A DNA stretch of 64,000 nucleotides from Hyphomicrobiales bacterium (GTDB taxonomy: Bacteria; Pseudomonadota; Alphaproteobacteria; Rhizobiales; Rhizobiaceae): contig UCEZ01000004.1 in the NCBI GenBank assembly GCA_900471525.1, forward strand, positions 1-64,000, read 5' to 3'. The notes beneath the pieces are model-generated. The model searched no databases. It was given only the letters and a program-made list of their open reading frames with translations, and was not told the origin of the DNA. Positions within the stretch are counted from its first letter, which is position 1; every line of letters begins with the position of its first letter. Shown here piece after piece: positions 9,480 to 16,841 of this stretch. The translations under genes were made by a program, and so were the position numbers.

Positions 9480-10868
9480 ATGACAGACACGGTAAGCATT
9501 CTCACCCGCGCGGACGACAATCTCCCAAAGAGCCTCGACAGACTTTTCGATCTGGTGCGGATCCAGTCGATCTCCACGGATCCTGCCTACAAGGCGGAAT
9601 GCCGCAAGGCGGCGGAGTGGCTGGTCGCCGAATTGACGGGTCTGGGTTTCGAAGCCTCGGTGCGCGACACGCCCGGTCATCCGATGGTCGTTGCCCACCA
9701 CGCGGCCGGAAAAGCCGGTGCGCCGCACGTGCTGTTTTACGGACATTACGACGTCCAGCCGGTCGATCCACTCAATCTCTGGGACACGGCCCCCTTCGAG
9801 CCGTCGATCAAGGAGCTGGGTGGTGGCCGCAAAGTGATTACCGGCCGCGGAACGGCCGACGACAAGGGTCAGCTCTTGACCTTCGTCGAAGCCTGCCGCG
9901 CCTACAAGGAGGTCAACGGTGCACTTCCCTGCGAGGTGACGATCCTGTTCGAGGGCGAGGAAGAATCCGGCTCACCGTCGCTGAAGCCGTTCCTGGAAGC
10001 CAACGCCGCCGAGCTGAAGGCCGATTATGCGCTGGTTTGCGATACCAACATGTGGGACCGCGATACGCCGGCGATCTCGGCTGGCTTGCGCGGCCTTGTC
10101 GGTGAAGAGATCGTCGTGACCGCCGCCGACCGCGACCTGCATTCCGGCTATTTCGGTGGTGCGGCGGCCAATCCGATCCATATCCTGGCGAATATTCTCG
10201 CTGGCCTTCACGACGCGACGGGCCGCGTGACGCTCGACGGCTTCTATGAGGGCGTCGAGGAAACCCCGACGCAGATCAAGGCGTCCTGGGACACGCTCGG
10301 TATGACGACGGAGGCATTTCTCGGCGAGATAGGCCTTTCAATTCCCTCGGGCGAAAAGGGCCGCTCGGTCATGGAACTGACCTGGGCCCGGCCGACGGCG
10401 GAGGTGAACGGCATTTGGGGCGGTTACACCGGCGAAGGCTTCAAGACAGTGATTGCCGCGCAGGCATCCGCCAAGGTTTCGTTCCGCCTTGTCGGCACCC
10501 AGAATCCCGATAAGGTCCGCGCCGCGTTCCGTGCTTACGTCACTGCGAAAATCCCGGCGGATTGCTCGGTCGAATTCCACCAGCACGGCGGATCGCCGGC
10601 GATCCAGCTTCCCTATGATTCAAAGCTGCTCAATACGGCAAAATCGGCACTCTCCGACGAATGGCCGAAACCTGCCGTGCTGATCGGCATGGGCGGGTCT
10701 ATTCCCATCGTCGGCGATTTCCAGAAGATGCTCGGCATGGAATCGCTGCTGGTCGGCTTTGGCCTGTCGGATGACCGCATCCATTCGCCCAACGAGAAAT
10801 ATGAGTTGCAGTCCTTCCACAAGGGCATCCGCTCCTGGATCCGGATTCTCGCGGCACTTGCTGCTTGA
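9480..10868 (+). CDS. M20 family metallopeptidase (dipeptidase-like)
   Basis: This 462-residue cytoplasmic hydrolase has the two-zinc M20 motifs: HYDVQP, GRGTADDKG (bridging Asp), EGEEESGS (catalytic Glu and zinc Glu) and CDTNMWD (zinc Asp), with the dimerisation lid domain inserted at about residues 205-370. The family removes amino acids from dipeptides or related amides; the closest type is the CNDP/ArgE-like dipeptidase group, but the substrate is not evident. AAGGA stands 7 bases before the ATG. A terminator follows. Confidence 0.9.
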   Translation: MTDTVSILTRADDNLPKSLDRLFDLVRIQSISTDPAYKAECRKAAEWLVAELTGLGFEASVRDTPGHPMVVAHHAAGKAGAPHVLFYGHYDVQPVDPLNLWDTAPFEPSIKELGGGRKVITGRGTADDKGQLLTFVEACRAYKEVNGALPCEVTILFEGEEESGSPSLKPFLEANAAELKADYALVCDTNMWDRDTPAISAGLRGLVGEEIVVTAADRDLHSGYFGGAAANPIHILANILAGLHDATGRVTLDGFYEGVEETPTQIKASWDTLGMTTEAFLGEIGLSIPSGEKGRSVMELTWARPTAEVNGIWGGYTGEGFKTVIAAQASAKVSFRLVGTQNPDKVRAAFRAYVTAKIPADCSVEFHQHGGSPAIQLPYDSKLLNTAKSALSDEWPKPAVLIGMGGSIPIVGDFQKMLGMESLLVGFGLSDDRIHSPNEKYELQSFHKGIRSWIRILAALAA

Positions 10869-10888
10869 GGGCGTGCGTTAACGGTTAG

Positions 10889-10920
10889 CACCCTTGACCG
10901 GGCCGGTCGGGGGTGTTTTC
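10889..10920 (+). terminator. Rho-independent terminator after the M20 peptidase gene
   Basis: The outer arms CACCC/GGGTG and inner arms GACCGG/CCGGTC form a stem followed by TTTT. It closes the MarR-M20 stretch and isolates the next membrane-protein gene. Confidence 0.8.
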
Positions 10921-10970
10921 ATCGTCAATATGACGTTTTGCCAGCTACAGACTTCAAGAAAAACTTTCTC

Positions 10971-11933
10971 ATGAAAACGGTACGCAAACTCGCCTGGCCG
11001 GTCATCGGGCTGGCCGCGATCCTGTTTTCGCTCTACGGCCTTTACCACGAGCTGCACGGCCTTTCGGCCGATGATTTTTTGGCGAGCCTGAAAGCGGTAT
11101 CGCTGAAGGGTTGGATCCTTGCGGGCTGTGCGACGCTTGCAGCCTATGCGGCCTTGGCCGCGTATGACCACTTGGCGCTCGAGCATCTCGGGCACAAGAT
11201 ATCGCTCTGGTTCATCACAATCTGCTCCTTCACGGCCTATGCCCTGTCGCATACGGTTGGCGCATCGGTGTTCTCCGGCGCCGTCGTGCGATACCGTGCC
11301 TATGGATCGAAAGGCCTTTCAGCTCCGGAAACCGGTATTCTCGTCGCCTTCTGTTCCTTCACCTTCCTGCTCGGTACGCTGATGCTGTCGGCGATCGTGC
11401 TTTTGGTCGAGCCGGAGATCACCGCCCGTTTCGCCACTTTCCTGCCAGTCGGCGCATCGATATCCACCGGCCTGATCATTCTTGTGTTGATCGCACTCTA
11501 TGTCGTTGGCAGCCTTATTGGTTTCCGCCCTCTGAGGACTCGTTGGTTTCGGCTTGAATATCCAAAACCGTCATTGGCGATCCGGCAATTGCTGATCGCG
11601 CCGGTCGAGCTGATTGCCGCGGCAGCAATCATCTATTTCGCCCTGCCTGAGGCAGGCAATCCCGGCTACATGGTAATCCTCGGAATTTTTCTCGCCTCTT
11701 TCTCGGCAGCGCTCCTGTCGCATGCGCCGGGCGGGCTTGGCGTGCTGGAGCTGGTGTTCATCGCCGCCCTGCCGGAAATGGATCCGGCCGGCGTTCTCGC
11801 CGGCCTTGCCATCTTCCGCCTGTTCTACCTCATCGTGCCCTTCCTGATCGCCCTTACGGTTGTCGTGATTTTCGAACGTGCGCAGTTCCTTGCGGGCAGC
11901 AAAATCGGAAACGGCGAAAACAACGGCATTTAG
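10971..11933 (+). CDS. YbhN/UPF0104 family membrane protein (lysylphosphatidylglycerol synthase transmembrane-like)
   Basis: The 320-residue product is a polytopic membrane protein with about eight helices. It carries the family's AYALSHTVGASVFSGAVVRYR segment (about 82-102) and a C-terminal HAPGGLGVLELVF motif, both typical of the flippase part of MprF and of YbhN. It lacks the soluble aminoacyl-transferase domain, so it may translocate or bind a lipid rather than modify it. The ATG at 10971 is preferred over a TTG at 10938 because the first hydrophobic segment then follows a short basic N-terminus. Confidence 0.85.
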   Translation: MKTVRKLAWPVIGLAAILFSLYGLYHELHGLSADDFLASLKAVSLKGWILAGCATLAAYAALAAYDHLALEHLGHKISLWFITICSFTAYALSHTVGASVFSGAVVRYRAYGSKGLSAPETGILVAFCSFTFLLGTLMLSAIVLLVEPEITARFATFLPVGASISTGLIILVLIALYVVGSLIGFRPLRTRWFRLEYPKPSLAIRQLLIAPVELIAAAAIIYFALPEAGNPGYMVILGIFLASFSAALLSHAPGGLGVLELVFIAALPEMDPAGVLAGLAIFRLFYLIVPFLIALTVVVIFERAQFLAGSKIGNGENNGI

Positions 11934-11941
11934 GCGCGGTT

Positions 11942-12430
11942 TCACGACGGTGGATGGCATACCTTCGGTAGAGCTTTTTTGAGCGGACCATCAACCTCTT
12001 CGAGTTCCGCGCTCTCGATGTGCAGCGGCGAGAAGGGTGGTTCCTGAATGGCGGCATTGACGATGCGGGTGATGTAGCATCCGGCGAAAATATGTTCCTT
12101 GCCACCCTTTTCCGTCGATTTGATCGCCACCGGCACCGGGGCATAGATACTGCCTGCCGCTCCTTCCGGCGTCACCGTGCCGGTGATCACCTGAACGCTC
12201 ACGGTCTTCGCATAGCCTTGCACGAAGGACTGATAGTCGTTGAAAGGCTTGCTGAAATAGCTGTAGGCGCGGGCATATTCCTGGCGGTTGATCGCATTGT
12301 AGAGCGAGCGGATCAGTGCTGCGCCGTCGGAGCGATCATCGAGATAGGCCGCCTGGCCCTGGGCGCTGGCCTCGGGGCCACAGCCTGCCAGTGCAGATGC
12401 TGCCAGAAGTGAAACAAGGATGGCTTTCAT
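11942..12430 (-). CDS. Predicted lipoprotein of unknown function
   Basis: The 162-residue product starts with a lipoprotein signal peptide ending in the lipobox LAGC (Cys near residue 17), so it should be anchored in the cell envelope. The mature part has an NTF2-like feel (IRSLYNAINRQEYARAYSYF, about 40-60), as in proteins that bind small ligands or assist wall enzymes, but this is not certain. Of two possible ATGs, the one at 12430 is preferred because GGGAG is 8 bases before it, while the one at 12436 is only 2 bases from it. Confidence 0.8.
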   Translation of the reverse strand: MKAILVSLLAASALAGCGPEASAQGQAAYLDDRSDGAALIRSLYNAINRQEYARAYSYFSKPFNDYQSFVQGYAKTVSVQVITGTVTPEGAAGSIYAPVPVAIKSTEKGGKEHIFAGCYITRIVNAAIQEPPFSPLHIESAELEEVDGPLKKALPKVCHPPS

Positions 12431-12571
12431 GCGCATTGCTCCCGTTGATTGCGAGAAGTCTCAATGCGGATAAGGCGATTTGAAGGTGTGAGGCCGTTTT
12501 AGCCGAACCAAGCCGCAACTTGAAGCCAGTGCCGGAAAACCAGAAGCCGGAAAACGCGGGGCCAGAAAAAC

Positions 12572-12598
12572 AAAAAGGCCGGGAAAACCCGACCTTTC
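12572..12598 (-). terminator. Rho-independent terminator of the cold-shock gene (minus strand)
   Basis: Read on the minus strand, AAAGGTCGGG and CCCGGCCTTT pair around a TTTT loop (one G-U pair) and run into a T tract. It lies about 90 bases past the stop of the cold-shock gene. Confidence 0.8.
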
Positions 12599-12686
12599 AC
12601 AACGCGCTTCGACACTCCTGCCAGTACATCCGTGGTCAACCGCGGAAGCGCATTTCTCCGGCGCGGATTATCGCGCCAGATTTGTA

Positions 12687-12896
12687 TTAAGCAGCCTGCA
12701 GGTTGTCAGCAGACATCTTGCCGGACTTGCGGTCCTTGACGAGCTCGAAGCTGATCTTCTGGCCGTCATTGAGGCCACGCATACCAGCGCGCTCAACAGC
12801 CGAAATGTGAACGAATACGTCCTGGCTGCCGTCGTCCGGCTGAATGAAGCCGAAGCCCTTTGTGGAGTTAAACCATTTTACTGTGCCAGTGGCCAT
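12687..12896 (-). CDS. cspA: Cold-shock domain protein (CspA family)
   Basis: This 69-residue single-domain protein carries both RNA-binding motifs of the cold-shock fold, KGFGFI (RNP1) and VFVHIS (RNP2). Such proteins bind single-stranded RNA and DNA and melt secondary structure, often at low temperature or in stationary phase. AAGGGAT precedes the ATG at 12896; the longer frame begins in the leader. A strong promoter lies at 13041-13069, giving a leader of about 138 bases, as is usual for cold-induced members. Confidence 0.95.
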   Translation of the reverse strand: MATGTVKWFNSTKGFGFIQPDDGSQDVFVHISAVERAGMRGLNDGQKISFELVKDRKSGKMSADNLQAA

Positions 12897-13040
12897 AACG
12901 ATCCCTTTCTCTAGCAAATTATAAGTGACCAAGCCGTGGTATTACAGCGAGGCTTGATGTTCGAATCTGAAGGAAAGTTCGTCCGATTGCGCTCTATGTC
13001 GCAAAAACCAAAGTCATCTAACAAATATCGACCATGGCTG

Positions 13041-13089
13041 AGATAGGTTGCCGAAGCCATGCCGTCAAGTTTTATTATTTTTATTTTGC
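13041..13089 (-). promoter_or_regulatory. Promoter with UP-like A/T tract for the cold-shock gene
   Basis: On the minus strand CTTGAC (13069-13064), a 17-base spacer and CTATCT (13046-13041) closely match the alphaproteobacterial housekeeping consensus. Directly upstream (13070-13089) is an almost pure A/T tract that resembles an UP element for the RNA polymerase alpha subunit. The predicted start near 13034 leaves a leader of about 138 bases before the cold-shock ATG. Confidence 0.7.
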
Positions 13090-13289
13090 CACAGCCTTTG
13101 AATTCATTCGGTTTTATAAAGCGCGCGATCGAAGATTCGCTGCGTTTATTTTTGTTCGCCAGTGGCCGCGGATGCGACGCTATCCTGAAAACGCTGGAGG
13201 CGTATCAACGTTTTCTGGTTCCGATGAGTTGATTTGTTCCTTGCCCGCATCATGTTTCCAACATGGGCCGATTGAGTGGAGAAGCGACG

Positions 13290-13442
13290 ATGTCGACACT
13301 ACGAATTGCGATTGCCTGCCTGTCCCTGCTTGCTCTCGCCGGATGCGGCAACACGGTGCGCGGCATGAAACAGGATGGCGTGCAAACCAGCAATGCCCTG
13401 GACAACGCAACCCACCGCATAGCGGCAGCCAACGCGAACTGA
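13290..13442 (+). CDS. Entericidin-like small lipoprotein
   Basis: A 50-residue reading frame with GGAG seven bases before ATG. It has a basic N-terminus, a hydrophobic stretch and the lipobox LAGC with Cys19, followed by a short polar mature part rich in Asn, Ala and Thr. This is the layout of EcnA/EcnB entericidins, envelope lipoproteins linked to stationary-phase lysis control in enteric bacteria and common as orphans in rhizobia. I see only one such gene here, not an antidote/toxin pair. A 9-bp inverted repeat (CGCATGCCT/AGGCATGCG, 13454-13492) follows without a T tract. Confidence 0.8.
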   Translation: MSTLRIAIACLSLLALAGCGNTVRGMKQDGVQTSNALDNATHRIAAANAN

Positions 13443-13628
13443 AGGCAATCTGGCGCATGCCTGCGGCCGTTCCGCGTCGATTTAGGCATGCGAGCACGGT
13501 CGCCAAATCCGTATCGCCTCGGCGGAGGCAGCTCGTTTTCGCGCCGCGTAGCAACACGTGCAACCTACGCACGTTGCCATCGATAAACGCTGCCTGAAAA
13601 ACCTTTTACGGATTCCTCTGTTGGTCGC

Positions 13629-13660
13629 AAAAAAAGCCCCCGGCATGCGCTCGAGGGCTT
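13629..13660 (-). terminator. Rho-independent terminator of the 24-residue protein gene (minus strand)
   Basis: On the minus strand AAGCCC and GGGCTT enclose a GC-rich centre and are followed by TTTTTT. It starts about 25 bases past the stop of the microprotein gene at 13685 and defines a monocistronic unit of about 150 bases with the upstream EcfG-type promoter. Confidence 0.75.
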
Positions 13661-13684
13661 CTCTTCCGACAATTTCCGCGCCTG

Positions 13685-13759
13685 TCAACGAAGGCCGAAA
13701 AATGAAAGGACTGCGATAACAATGACAACCAGTCCAACGATGTAAATGATCTGATTCAT
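13685..13759 (-). CDS. 24-residue single-helix membrane microprotein
   Basis: The frame encodes a 24-residue peptide that is nearly all membrane helix: MNQIIYIVGLVV at the N-terminal half and a C-terminal end SFFGLR. Support for it being real: an ideal GGAG at 6 bases before ATG, an EcfG-type promoter about 25 bases upstream of that, and a terminator 25 bases past the stop. Peptides of this kind occur in rhizobia as unnamed conserved proteins, as far as I recall. It probably sits in the inner membrane and may tune a larger partner under general stress; no partner is evident. Confidence 0.75.
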   Translation of the reverse strand: MNQIIYIVGLVVIVIAVLSFFGLR

Positions 13760-13788
13760 CGTGGCTCCTTTCGCAACTCTCTTTTGTA

Positions 13789-13815
13789 GGAACGTCTCAT
13801 AGAACGGTTAGTTCC
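13789..13815 (-). promoter_or_regulatory. EcfG (general stress sigma factor) type promoter, symmetric
   Basis: On the minus strand GGAAC (13815-13811), 16 bases and CGTT (13794-13791) match the EcfG/RpoE2 consensus GGAAC-N16/17-CGTT and would start transcription near 13784, just upstream of the microprotein. The element is palindromic (GGAAC-N17-GTTCC), so a weaker match also exists on the plus strand. Confidence 0.7.
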
Positions 13816-13943
13816 GAGGCGGGCTGGTCGGCGCACTCATTATCAAGGGCGATGGCAAGACGAGGGGCGGTAGCCGAGTTCCCTCGGCGTCGAAATTCTG
13901 CACGGCGACCTCAGAAAACATATGCGTCCGGATATTCGGAAAT

Positions 13944-14037
13944 CGAAAAGCCAGCGTTTCAGTGGCAGGAAACGCTGGCTCCGATTTCGGTGCGCATTTT
14001 TGGGGGACGCACCGCCGAGCGGGGCCCGTCGCCCGAT
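13944..14037 (-). ncRNA. Probable EcfG-dependent small RNA, GsrN-like
   Basis: Read on the minus strand from about 14037, the transcript would have a first hairpin (14014-14008/13994-13988, perfect 7 bp CGGTGCG/CGCACCG) whose loop holds TCCCCC. A 12-bp perfect stem follows (13980-13969/13960-13949, AGCCAGCGTTTC/GAAACGCTGGCT), then TTTT, which serves as terminator. An EcfG-type promoter ends 8 bases before the predicted start. Length, C-rich 5' loop and general-stress promoter recall GsrN of Caulobacter. The sequence similarity itself was not tested. Confidence 0.6.
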
Positions 14038-14044
14038 GTTATAA

Positions 14045-14070
14045 AACGAGGGAAACCGGCTTTTAGTTCC
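14045..14070 (-). promoter_or_regulatory. EcfG-type promoter of the probable small RNA
   Basis: On the minus strand GGAAC (14070-14066), 17 bases and CGTT (14048-14045) fit the general-stress sigma factor consensus. The predicted start near 14037 is immediately upstream of the two-hairpin RNA. Confidence 0.6.
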
Positions 14071-14299
14071 CTTGGCCGACCGCTTTGCCGACGTTCGAGG
14101 TGCAGGCTGCGAACGGAAGCCCAGCGTGCAGCGACGGCACAGAGCAAGTTCATGAACCCACAGCGTTTTTCGTTTGGCGGTCTTTAACGCCCCCTTAAAT
14201 CGCCGCATTTACACTTCATCGCACTGTGCGAAATCGGCGTCGCTAGAAATGCGCCCGCCTGCGTTCCCTTAACGCTCATCGGAGCAAACCATTCCCGAC
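14071..14299. other. Intergenic region upstream of the PBP1A gene
   Basis: I see no further gene or clear hairpin here. The region must hold the promoter of the downstream penicillin-binding protein, but no convincing -35/-10 pair stands out. It separates the stress-promoter cluster from the cell-wall gene. Confidence 0.5.
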
Positions 14300-16525
14300 A
14301 TGGCAGGAAAACGGACATCACCGCAGAGAATAGAACCTTCCTTCGAAGGCCGGCGCGGGCGTGATGACGGGGATCTGCGCGTCGAAGCGGCAGATCGTTT
14401 CGGCGGTGGCGGCAAGGCGCCGGGCAGATCCGGATCTGCGGCGAAAAAAACTCGACCGAAGAAGAGCTCCGACCGGGGCGGCTCGCGCGGTGGCGGCGGA
14501 TTGACCGGTCTGATCCGGTCGTTGGTCTACTGGTGTATCGTTCTCGGCATCTGGGGTGCCATCGGCGTCGGTGGGCTGGTGCTTTATTATGGCGCGCGCA
14601 TGCCGAGCGCTACCAGCTGGGCCATTCCCGACCGCCCGCCGAACGTCAAGATTCTTGCTGTCAGCGGCGATATCATCGCCAATCGCGGCGCCACCGGCGG
14701 CGAGGCGCTGTCGCTCGAAAACATGTCGCCCTATATTCCGCAGGCGGTCATCGCCATCGAGGACCGGCGGTTCTATTCGCATTTCGGCGTCGATCCGCTC
14801 GGCCTGGCGCGCGCGATGCTGACCAATATCACCACCGGGCGCATGGTGCAGGGCGGCTCGACGCTCACCCAGCAGCTCGCCAAGAACCTGTTCCTCTCGC
14901 CGGAGCGCACGCTGGAGCGCAAGGTGCAGGAAGTACTGCTCGCCATCTGGCTGGAGCAGAAATACACCAAGGACCAGATCCTTGCGATGTATCTGAATCG
15001 GGTGTTCTTCGGCTCCAACGCCTATGGCGTCGAGGCGGCATCGCGGCGTTATTTCAATAAGTCGGCGCGGGACGTGAACCTCGGCGAGGCGGCTCTTCTT
15101 GCGGGGCTCCTCAAGGCCCCGTCGCGGCTGTCGCCGGCGCGCGATCCGAAGGCTGCCGAAGAGCGTGCCCAGGTGGTGCTCGGGGCCATGCGCGAAGAAG
15201 GCTTCATCACCGATGCCGAGATAACCACGGCCATGTCGCAGCCGCCGACCAAGGCCAAGAGCTTCTGGTCCGGGGCGCAATATTATGTCGCCGACATGGT
15301 TATGGACCAGTTGCCGGGCATGGTCGGCGACATCAGCCAGGACCTGATCGTCGATACCACGCTCGATCTCGACCTGGAGAAGAAGGCCGAACAGACGCTC
15401 GCCTCCAGCCTGGATGAATCCGGCCAGAAGCTGAATGTCAGTCAGGCGGCCCTCGTCTCGATCGACGGCACCGGCGCCATCCGCGCCCTGGTTGGCGGCC
15501 GCGATTATGCCGACAGCCAGTTCGATCGCGCCGTCAAGGCAAAGCGCCAGCCGGGTTCCGCCTTCAAACCCTTCGTCTACGCCGCTGCGATGGAAATCGG
15601 CCGCACGCCGATGTCGATCCGCAACGATGCGCCGGTCCGGATCGGCAACTGGACACCGGAAAATTACGACGAGAAGTATCGCGGCGAGGTATCGCTTGCC
15701 AACGCGCTTGCCAATTCGCTCAACACCATTGCCGCCCAGCTGGTGATGGAAGTCGGCCCGCAGAACGTCATCAAGCTTGCCCATAGGCTCGGTATTGAAT
15801 CCGAAATGCAATCCAACGCTTCGATCGCGCTCGGAACGTCCGAGGTCAGCCTTGTCGAACTGACATCCGCCTATGCGCCGTTCATGAATGGCGGGTTCAA
15901 GGCAACGCCGCATGTCATCAAGCGGATTTCGACGGCCGATGGTACGGTTCTTTACGAAAACACCTATGATAATCCGCCACGCGTGCTTGATCCGGCCGTG
16001 GTCAGCGAGATGAACCAGATGATGGTCGGGGTGATCGAACACGGCACCGGCAAGAGCGCCCGGTTGAAGGGCTGGCAGGCCGCCGGCAAGTCGGGCACGA
16101 CGCAATCCTTCCGCGACGCGCTGTTCGTCGGTTTCACCAGTAATCTGACGACCGGTATCTGGTTCGGCAACGATGACGGCAAGTCGATGAAGAAGGTCAC
16201 CGGCGGCGGCCTTCCTGCCAAGGCATGGCATGATTATATGACCGCGGCGCACGAAGGCCTCTCGCCGTCACCGATCTTCGGCACGACGGGTGTGCAGCCG
16301 ACATTCGAGGACAATCAATCGTCGCCGGAGACGATCGGTGATGTCATTTCGGGCACGGATCAGTTTCCTGAGGCACCGGTGGCTAATGGCCAGACGGCGG
16401 CTCAGCAAGGTTTTGAACTGCCCGCGGATGCTGCGAATTCGGGACTCGTGCCGCCCGCCGACGTCGGCGAAACAACCGGCGCGACGCGGCGCACCACACT
16501 GTTCGATATTCTGACCGGTGGTTGA
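14300..16525 (+). CDS. Class A penicillin-binding protein, PBP1A family (glycosyltransferase/transpeptidase)
   Basis: This 741-residue bifunctional murein synthase has a disordered basic N-terminus (about 1-65, Gly/Arg/Ser-rich), one membrane anchor (about 73-97), a GT51 glycosyltransferase domain with EDRRFYSHFGVDP and QGGSTLTQQLAKNLF, and a transpeptidase domain. The transpeptidase shows Ser420 in GSAFKPF, SLN and KSGTT. It polymerises lipid II and cross-links peptides outside the inner membrane. The C-terminal tail after about 660 is low-complexity. The start at 14300 is the first ATG that gives the cytoplasmic basic tail; no strong SD is visible. Confidence 0.95.
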   Translation: MAGKRTSPQRIEPSFEGRRGRDDGDLRVEAADRFGGGGKAPGRSGSAAKKTRPKKSSDRGGSRGGGGLTGLIRSLVYWCIVLGIWGAIGVGGLVLYYGARMPSATSWAIPDRPPNVKILAVSGDIIANRGATGGEALSLENMSPYIPQAVIAIEDRRFYSHFGVDPLGLARAMLTNITTGRMVQGGSTLTQQLAKNLFLSPERTLERKVQEVLLAIWLEQKYTKDQILAMYLNRVFFGSNAYGVEAASRRYFNKSARDVNLGEAALLAGLLKAPSRLSPARDPKAAEERAQVVLGAMREEGFITDAEITTAMSQPPTKAKSFWSGAQYYVADMVMDQLPGMVGDISQDLIVDTTLDLDLEKKAEQTLASSLDESGQKLNVSQAALVSIDGTGAIRALVGGRDYADSQFDRAVKAKRQPGSAFKPFVYAAAMEIGRTPMSIRNDAPVRIGNWTPENYDEKYRGEVSLANALANSLNTIAAQLVMEVGPQNVIKLAHRLGIESEMQSNASIALGTSEVSLVELTSAYAPFMNGGFKATPHVIKRISTADGTVLYENTYDNPPRVLDPAVVSEMNQMMVGVIEHGTGKSARLKGWQAAGKSGTTQSFRDALFVGFTSNLTTGIWFGNDDGKSMKKVTGGGLPAKAWHDYMTAAHEGLSPSPIFGTTGVQPTFEDNQSSPETIGDVISGTDQFPEAPVANGQTAAQQGFELPADAANSGLVPPADVGETTGATRRTTLFDILTGG

Positions 16526-16701
16526 CCATCCTCGATTTCCTTCTTACCTTCTGTGGCAAAGGAGAGGGGCACTGTAGGCCGGGGCGGGTCACCGCCGAAA
16601 AGCAGGCTGAGCGCGAAATATCTGCCGTTTGAACAGGGCGTTCTTTCGCTCTATTTGCCCTGCGCGGCTTTGGTTTTGAGTGTTTTCGCCGTTCAAGATG
16701 C

Positions 16702-16731
16702 CTTGCAGTCCGAAACACTGCTCCTTATATA
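16702..16731 (+). promoter_or_regulatory. RpoH-type heat-shock promoter of dnaK
   Basis: CTTGCA (16702-16707), a 16-base spacer and CTTATATA (16724-16731) match the alphaproteobacterial sigma-32 consensus. Transcription would start near 16738 and give a leader of about 104 bases. The rest of the 316-base gap between the PBP gene and dnaK (16526-16701) shows no gene; it contains one weak inverted repeat, CAGGGC/GCCCTG, and no obvious terminator. Confidence 0.75.
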
Positions 16732-16783
16732 CGCCCAATCACCGCGGCTTCCGCTGCGAATATTCCACAGACCATCCCGTTAG

Positions 16784-16822
16784 GGACTGTCACATGAATG
16801 CCTGACCGGGTTCTGACAGTCC
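16784..16822 (+). promoter_or_regulatory. Perfect 9-bp inverted repeat in the dnaK leader
   Basis: GGACTGTCA (16784-16792) and TGACAGTCC (16814-16822) form a perfect stem with a 21-base loop inside the leader, ending 19 bases before the dnaK ATG. The SD (GGAGAG, from 16829) is just outside the stem. It could stabilise the mRNA, be a protein site, or help tune translation with temperature. It is not the CIRCE sequence. Confidence 0.6.
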
Positions 16823-16841
16823 GCTGCAAGGAGAGAACGAC

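Noticed and set aside
12950..12975. A tRNA-like TTCGAATC sequence
   Set aside because: No acceptor stem or other arms can be formed around it; it is in the cold-shock leader.
14318..16252. A 644-residue minus-strand open frame opposite the PBP1A gene
   Set aside because: No domain, no Shine-Dalgarno and biased composition; it is a shadow of the real gene.
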